A DNA stretch of 64,000 nucleotides, from positions 2,720,124 through 2,784,123 of the forward strand of contig NW_023998564.1 of assembly GCF_014805625.2 (NCBI RefSeq), given 5' to 3'. Origin of the DNA: Glossina fuscipes (taxonomy: Eukaryota; Arthropoda; Insecta; Diptera; Glossinidae). This document shows, one piece after another, positions 59,225 through 64,000 of this stretch. The notes beneath the pieces were generated by a model that saw nothing but the letters and a program-made list of their open reading frames with translations, had not been told where the DNA came from and did no database searches. Both the position numbers and the translations under genes were made by a program. Position 1 is the first letter of the stretch. Every line of letters starts with the position of its first letter.

Positions 59225-60099
59225 TTATTCCAACCAATGGAAACGAGATCCGTACTTTGCTTGCGGCTTAGGATAATCCTCTGGCAAGCCAGGTGTAGCA
59301 TCATCGTAGACTTTCTTTTCACGCTTCGGGGGAGCAGGTCGCTCTGTGTGATGTATCTATTAAGAATGACAAAAGCAATATAACAAAAAGTCTTTGATAT
59401 AACCAGCGAGATATCGTAATAACATTCATATACCTTGGCCCTGGTAAAGTATCCATATTCTGGACGATCGATATCCAAATTATCCTTCATGCATTTATCA
59501 AACACGCCTTGCGTTTTACGGCAACTTTTAGATATAGAAAAACATGGCAGTTTCTTTAAATTTGTTTTTTTTTTTACTAATTTCATATAATTGATTATAT
59601 CTTACTGCCTGAAAGCCATAGTGCCGCTACTTTTATCCAAGCAATTTGCATATTGCATGAATTCTTCATAACACGATTTCTTTACTTTGCGAAAGAAATC
59701 CAACGCGCAACGAGTAACAACTTTTCCTTCCATGATGCATGCTCGCGGATCATCTAACTCCAAACGGCATAGCATAAATTCCTGAGAACAAAACAAAACA
59801 AATATAAACAAAAAACTATTATCAATATAAGGTTAAGTTATTATGGTATAGTAAACACAAAAAATTATATAATCTTCTTGACACTAAAACTGTGTAATTT
59901 TTTTCTTTAACTTTCCACACCTTACTAATAAACTTTTTTACATACATATTTTTTTAAAATGAAAACTCACGTTATTTGGATTTTCACATGACTTTCCCAA
60001 ATGGAAGGCTCCGGCTCTTAAAGCAGCTGTTGATAGATTTAATTCAGTTACGGTCAGTTCTTCTTCGGTGGGCAGAGATACATCGTTAGTTACCACCAT
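59225..60099 (-). CDS. NADH dehydrogenase 1 alpha subcomplex subunit 8 (NDUFA8), 175 aa
   Basis: Four exons, 60099-59971, 59781-59606, 59524-59434 and 59356-59225, in matching phase (528 bases). The protein has four CX9C motifs: C-ENPNNEFML-C, C-IMEGKVVTR-C, C-YEEFMQYAN-C and C-RKTQGVFDK-C. These are the signature of this supernumerary complex I subunit on the intermembrane-space side, imported and oxidised by the Mia40/CHCHD4 relay. The tail RFHWLE and the Pro-rich APPKREKKVYDD stretch also fit. Length matches insect orthologues. It is convergent with RBM28 and divergent from the C22orf39 orthologue, another CX9C protein. All introns have canonical ends; the third exon's acceptor (ctaaaag) has a weak pyrimidine tract. 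Confidence 0.95.
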
Positions 60100-61718
60100 A
60101 CCGAAAGGTTAGTTTATAAAATACTAAAACGTTAATGATTTGAATTCCAGAAATCCAAATATTCCTCTAGATTCGTTTGGAAAAAATACCATGGAGAAAT
60201 TTACAAGTATATGTATCTCTTCTTCTTCCGGAATAAAAATCATAGTATTTAGATAAACAGCTGTTAAACTTTTCTTATTGAGGTGTTATCAAGGTGCAAA
60301 AGGCTCAAACACAAAGAAGAAATAACGCGCATATCAAGCGAATTGTTCATAACAACGACGATTTGCCTGCCTTACTATTTTACGATTTCCTTTGAAATTA
60401 TCTGTTCACACAATGCATTGAAAAAAAAATTGATGATAGTGCTTAAGAATTAGTCTTTGAATTTATTTCTCTAAGTATAGTAATTATAATAATACATAGC
60501 ACTTCTCAACAAACAGGAATGGTAGAAAAAGCTTAAGATTATAATCACACTTGATACTTTTCTCATTGCCGATACCATGGTTGATTTTTTTCTCCGGCAA
60601 GTTGGATTTCTTCACGCTTACAAAAAATAAATAAATACCAAGAAATATCAAATAGATAAACGACCGATCACTCAGGGGATATTACCTATCCGTGTGAGAA
60701 GGTGAGGATTAGAGGGAGAAGAGAGTTTTAGGTAAGTGACAGCAGTATTCTAGTGAGTGTCTGCCGAATGAGTAAGTAAGCTTCACCAAGTAAGCGCTTA
60801 CTGTAGCTGTAATCAAAGTAAATTTTACTGCACTTGGGCTTTAAACCCGCGAACACAACTTAGTAGTCTCGATTCTTGCCTACTTTGCTGCTCATACGGA
60901 GCTTATTTTCACAAAATGCTGGGAGAACTAAAAACTTCTGTAGGATTATTGCTTTGCTTTATTTTATTGAATTAATTTTATGCATTTTCCCGCATATTCT
61001 TTGTAATGCAATGTTTAAGTAATAATTTTACTAAGTACTAATTTAATTTAAAGTAACTCTAACCATTTATAAATTAGCTCGACACAATTCTAGATTAAAC
61101 TTAGTTTAATGTAATTCCGAATAACCTCGTAACTTCTCCGTTGATCCATTTGAAGGTATTTTACACAATAAGCACAGCTAGCGTAAGAAGAACCGACAAC
61201 AGTCTTTTAATTGTGAACAAATAATAATTAACCAGTCCACAACTTTAATATAATACTACCGTTAGTAAATTATTAATCAATAAAATATAAATTAACTTTA
61301 AATAATTGCGTTATTCTGTCTATGTCTGAATTTTACTTTGTTACTTGAATTTTATTTATTACCTGTAAGTTTTGAATTCAAGGAATTGTTTTGTCACTCT
61401 TCAGAATCTGGTTAAATTTTATAGTGGTACCGAAAACCGTTATCTATTTTTATCATTTATTCCAAAATTTAGAAATTGTTCTTTGAAATATTACTTTTTT
61501 CAAAATTTTTTTTCAAAAATGTGAAAACTGCAGTTTTAAGATTAGATCTTAATTTTTCATATACATTAAAGAAGTCAAAACAATAAGAAGCAAGTGAAAC
61601 TGGAGATTAACTTGACTTGGCAATCCGCACTAATATTTAACAGCTGATTATTAAAAAAATTTCTAAGCAATTAAGGAAAAAGTAACTGTTGAATAACATT
61701 TACTTTGGCTGTTAAATC
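60100..61718. promoter_or_regulatory. Intergenic region between two divergent CX9C genes
   Basis: 1.6 kb of AT-rich DNA separates the ND-19 and C22orf39 start codons. It must contain both promoters. No gene or clear core element was identified. Confidence 0.45.
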
Positions 61719-62235
61719 ATGACTGAAAAAGTGGAAAACTCTAATGACATAAAGTTTGTATTAAAAGACTCATGGTCGGTAAGTCTACAAAGCAATTAGT
61801 ATAAGTTAAAAATCTATTGTAACATATCTAAACATATAGATAAGACCTTGTTCAGTTTACAAAGATGAATATGATGATTGCACAAGCATAAAGGCCAGAT
61901 TTCATCAATATTTTATACACGGAGAAAGTATAGATTGTACGCAGTGGCATAATGACTTTCGAAATTGCGTACAATATGAAGAATCAAAAGGCAATGATTT
62001 AACGGCCGGGCAAGCCGTGATTAATAGCGAAGAGGAAAGACGTTTAATACGTTTTAAAGGTCACTACGGCAATACAGTTTGGAAAAAACGTAAACATCCC
62101 CCTGAAGATTGGTCTAAACCGTTACCAGATTGGTTAGAAAAAAGATATGAGAATTCGTACTTGAGCTTAAAAATGGAAACAGAAAGCAAAATTCCTAAAC
62201 TAGAAGATGAGAAACAATACTGTTTAATTATGTAA
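61719..62235 (+). CDS. C22orf39 (UPF0545) orthologue, 151 aa twin-CX9C protein
   Basis: Exon 1 (61719-61778, 20 codons) and exon 2 (61840-62235) join across a 61-base intron in phase 0. After a short acidic start comes RPC-SVYKDEYDD-C, a helical link ending YFIHGES, and DC-TQWHNDFRN-C: two CX9C motifs as in human C22orf39 (C-EAYRAEWKL-C and C-EQWQRDLAS-C). The family tail PPEDWSKPLPDWL is also present. Twin CX9C pairs usually form a disulfide-linked helical hairpin, often in the mitochondrial intermembrane space. In mammals the protein has been described as a synaptic plasticity regulator. Location in flies is inference. The gene is convergent with ADCK5, with only 91 bases between stop codons. 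Confidence 0.9.
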
Positions 62236-62326
62236 AAAAGATAAAAGAAAAAAGCAACAATGTAGACAAACATAGAGCACCAATTACAGTTTAACTTTTC
62301 ACTTAATCTAATACTTTCTCAATTTT

Positions 62327-63298
62327 TTAAGTCGCACCGGTCAGATCTCTTAATATAGTTGTTGCCGTTTCAGGAGCCCGTCCTAATTTGTACAGAGTGT
62401 AAAAGTATAAATTTAAACAAGAGCGTTTTAAAGTGAAAGACCTGGAAGACATAGAAGATATTAAACAGGATAAATGTTACTCCGTTTTACTTACAGAAAT
62501 GAGTATTCGAAATATAATCTACGAAATAACCATAAGAAAAAACCTTGTAATGAATTATATTTTTTGTATATATAACGCTGAGCATAAAGGGCCATCACAC
62601 GAGGCCTATCTACAACGTCACCATGCATACGTCCTATCGCTCGTACGGTATTTAAATTCCTGCAATAGACTAAACGCGTAACGCATCCAATATATCAACT
62701 AAATGAACCTATTCGGTTACCTTATTACAAATAACATATTGCGTGGCATTTCTTTCAAAGTGGACATTATTAAATCAAAATTTTGCTTTGCTACCTTTTG
62801 CATATACTGGATGTCATCGGCATTCAATCTTGTGGGCATCCGCCCACCATGAGTACGTATAGGGTATTGAAATAATACTTCAGCAAATTTCATGTAATCG
62901 TTGATACCTAATTGTCGAGCGGTTTTAAACATGCGGTGTTCATCATTTAAAACAGTGGCTTCCCAGAATTCGCATAATGGCTTTCTAACAGCAGCTGGTA
63001 ATTCTTCATATAAACCGTGATCTAACAACACAAGTTCAGCTTTACCCGTTCTGGGACTTTTCCTTACTAGAACTAAGAAAAAAATTAAATTGCACATTGA
63101 ACAAAAAAATTTGGAACATTTAGCTTACTTACTATTACTGGCATGGGGATCCGCATGCACAAAACCCGAATTGAAGATTTGTTCAGCAAACAATTGGAAG
63201 AGTTTTCGATCCACGTCTTTGATTTGTAGTCGCATATTTTTTATACTTTGAAGATCGTGCATTTTACAGCCATCAATCCACTCCACAGTTAAGACACG
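62327..63298 (-). CDS. ADCK5-like atypical (UbiB/ADCK) kinase, C-terminal half
   Basis: Four exons in matching phase: 63298-63133, 63072-62721, 62659-62495 and 62441-62327 (stop TAA). The visible part starts in the kinase core: RVLTVEWIDGCKMHDL, then HADPHASN (the HxDPHPGN catalytic loop, with P-G replaced by A-S but Asp and Asn kept), then LVLLDHGLYEEL, where LDHG stands for the DFG metal-binding motif. The later blocks FAEVLFQYP and PRNMLFVIRNLNTVRAI match ADCK5 better than ADCK1 or COQ8. UbiB-family proteins act in mitochondria, several on coenzyme Q; the substrate of ADCK5 is not settled. The N-terminal exons lie beyond the window, past a retroelement in the next intron. The terminal 38 codons (KLGRAPETATTILRDLTGAT) end normally. 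Confidence 0.88.
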
Positions 63299-63394
63299 CT
63301 ATAAAAAAGGGGCCTTAAAAGTTTTTGATTTTATCATCAATCAGTTAATGGTATATGGTGATAAGCCCAGTGTAAAACTTATGTATAATGAGCT

Positions 63395-63460
63395 ATATAG
63401 CATATGTATATATACATACATACATACATACATATACATACATACACGCACAGAAACACT
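63395..63460. repeat. CATA/TATA microsatellite
   Basis: Tandem catacatacata units in the region upstream of the ADCK5 exon at 63298, probably intronic. Confidence 0.85.
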
Positions 63461-63585
63461 TATCGAGACTGACGAACTACTGGACGGTTATCACGTCCGC
63501 GTAGGTAGAGTATTTCTCGGTGTCGATCTGATTTTACATATTGCATGTTTTAATTATACTAGCGGATCACCACAAATCATGTTTT

Positions 63586-64000
63586 TTCTTTAGATTACTC
63601 TTTTTCACTATTACTATTATGTAATTGCAAATATTATAATAGTGAGAGAGAGAAAAAGTCCGAGGTCTGTCTGCATGCCTGCAGGTAACCGCCATAGTCT
63701 TTTGCTCTTAAAGCGGGGATGGTCTGTTTGATCGCCAAGTGTTTAAATGTTTTTTGTGACTTTGTGTAAAATTGAAAGCAAATGTGAAAAGAACGAAAGG
63801 ATATAAGGATATATAAGGCTTGATTTCTCAACTGGGAGTATTGAAAGCTTATTGTCATCGTTCTACAATACAGTAAATCTAGCTATTGCTGCATCTGTTC
63901 CGATAAAGCAGTGCCAAGCTCGAAGCAGGCGTCGCCCGTGATTTAATAGGACGAATACATATTACAAGAACAGAAAAAGCACGCTATTCAAGAAATATTC
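63586..64000 (+). mobile_element. Chimeric CR1/Jockey-like fragment (copy D), continues past the window
   Basis: The first 270 bases match the reverse complement of 48890-49160, then pass into endonuclease-RT linker sequence (VNLAIAASVPIKQC in the + frame) as at 48889-48740. It probably sits in an ADCK5 intron, in the opposite sense to that gene. Confidence 0.75.

Noticed and set aside
62433..62681. + strand 82-codon frame
   Set aside because: Antisense to the last two ADCK5 exons, whose splice sites and family match explain the sequence.

Overview
The window looks like insect nuclear DNA, most likely from a true fly and probably a fruit fly of the Tephritidae type. It is AT-rich and has 50-70 base GT-AG introns. 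Several single-copy genes match insect orthologues, and the spacers hold decayed retrotransposons, mariner debris and microsatellites. The species call is inference; the dipteran call is fairly secure. I joined exons by hand from splice signals and codon phase. For every complete multi-exon gene the exon sum is divisible by three.

Layout. 1-18.5 kb is almost gene-free: reverse transcriptase debris (2.7 kb), a possible terminal exon (5.5 kb), a mariner remnant (8.4 kb), an unidentified minus-strand exon (11.4-11.8 kb), short tandem repeats (12.4-12.8 kb), a deleted RNase H-bearing non-LTR element (13.7-16.3 kb), and an extra copy of one Etf-QO exon beside a 10-N gap (16.4 kb). A terminal exon that may encode a GPI-anchor tail lies at 18.5 kb. 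21.5-27.1 kb holds a divergent pair: an 871-residue RRM protein (-) and a TMEM186 orthologue (+). 28.0-31.3 kb has a second copy of the RNase H element, fragments of a CR1/Jockey-like element, and Etf-QO exons that stop at a 170-base tandem repeat. 32-54 kb is mostly repeats: an internally deleted Ty3/gypsy-type element, a Zfrp8/PDCD2 pseudogene, an ORF1 remnant and a rearranged CR1/Jockey-like cluster.

55-63.3 kb is the gene-dense end: RBM28 (+), ND-19/NDUFA8 (-), a twin-CX9C C22orf39 orthologue (+) and the 3' half of ADCK5 (-). RBM28 and ND-19 converge, ND-19 and C22orf39 diverge, and C22orf39 and ADCK5 converge with 91 bases between stop codons.

How the genes relate. Four recognised genes belong to mitochondrial respiration or its quinone side: Etf-QO, TMEM186 (complex I assembly), ND-19 (complex I subunit) and ADCK5 (UbiB-family kinase). 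The C22orf39 product has the same CX9C architecture as ND-19. RBM28 is a nucleolar ribosome-assembly factor. I saw no CRISPR array, tRNA, rRNA or operon. I found no convincing new multi-gene system. The best leads are the duplicated and truncated Etf-QO exon, the SUMO-motif-rich RRM protein, and a chimeric retroelement junction seen at two places.
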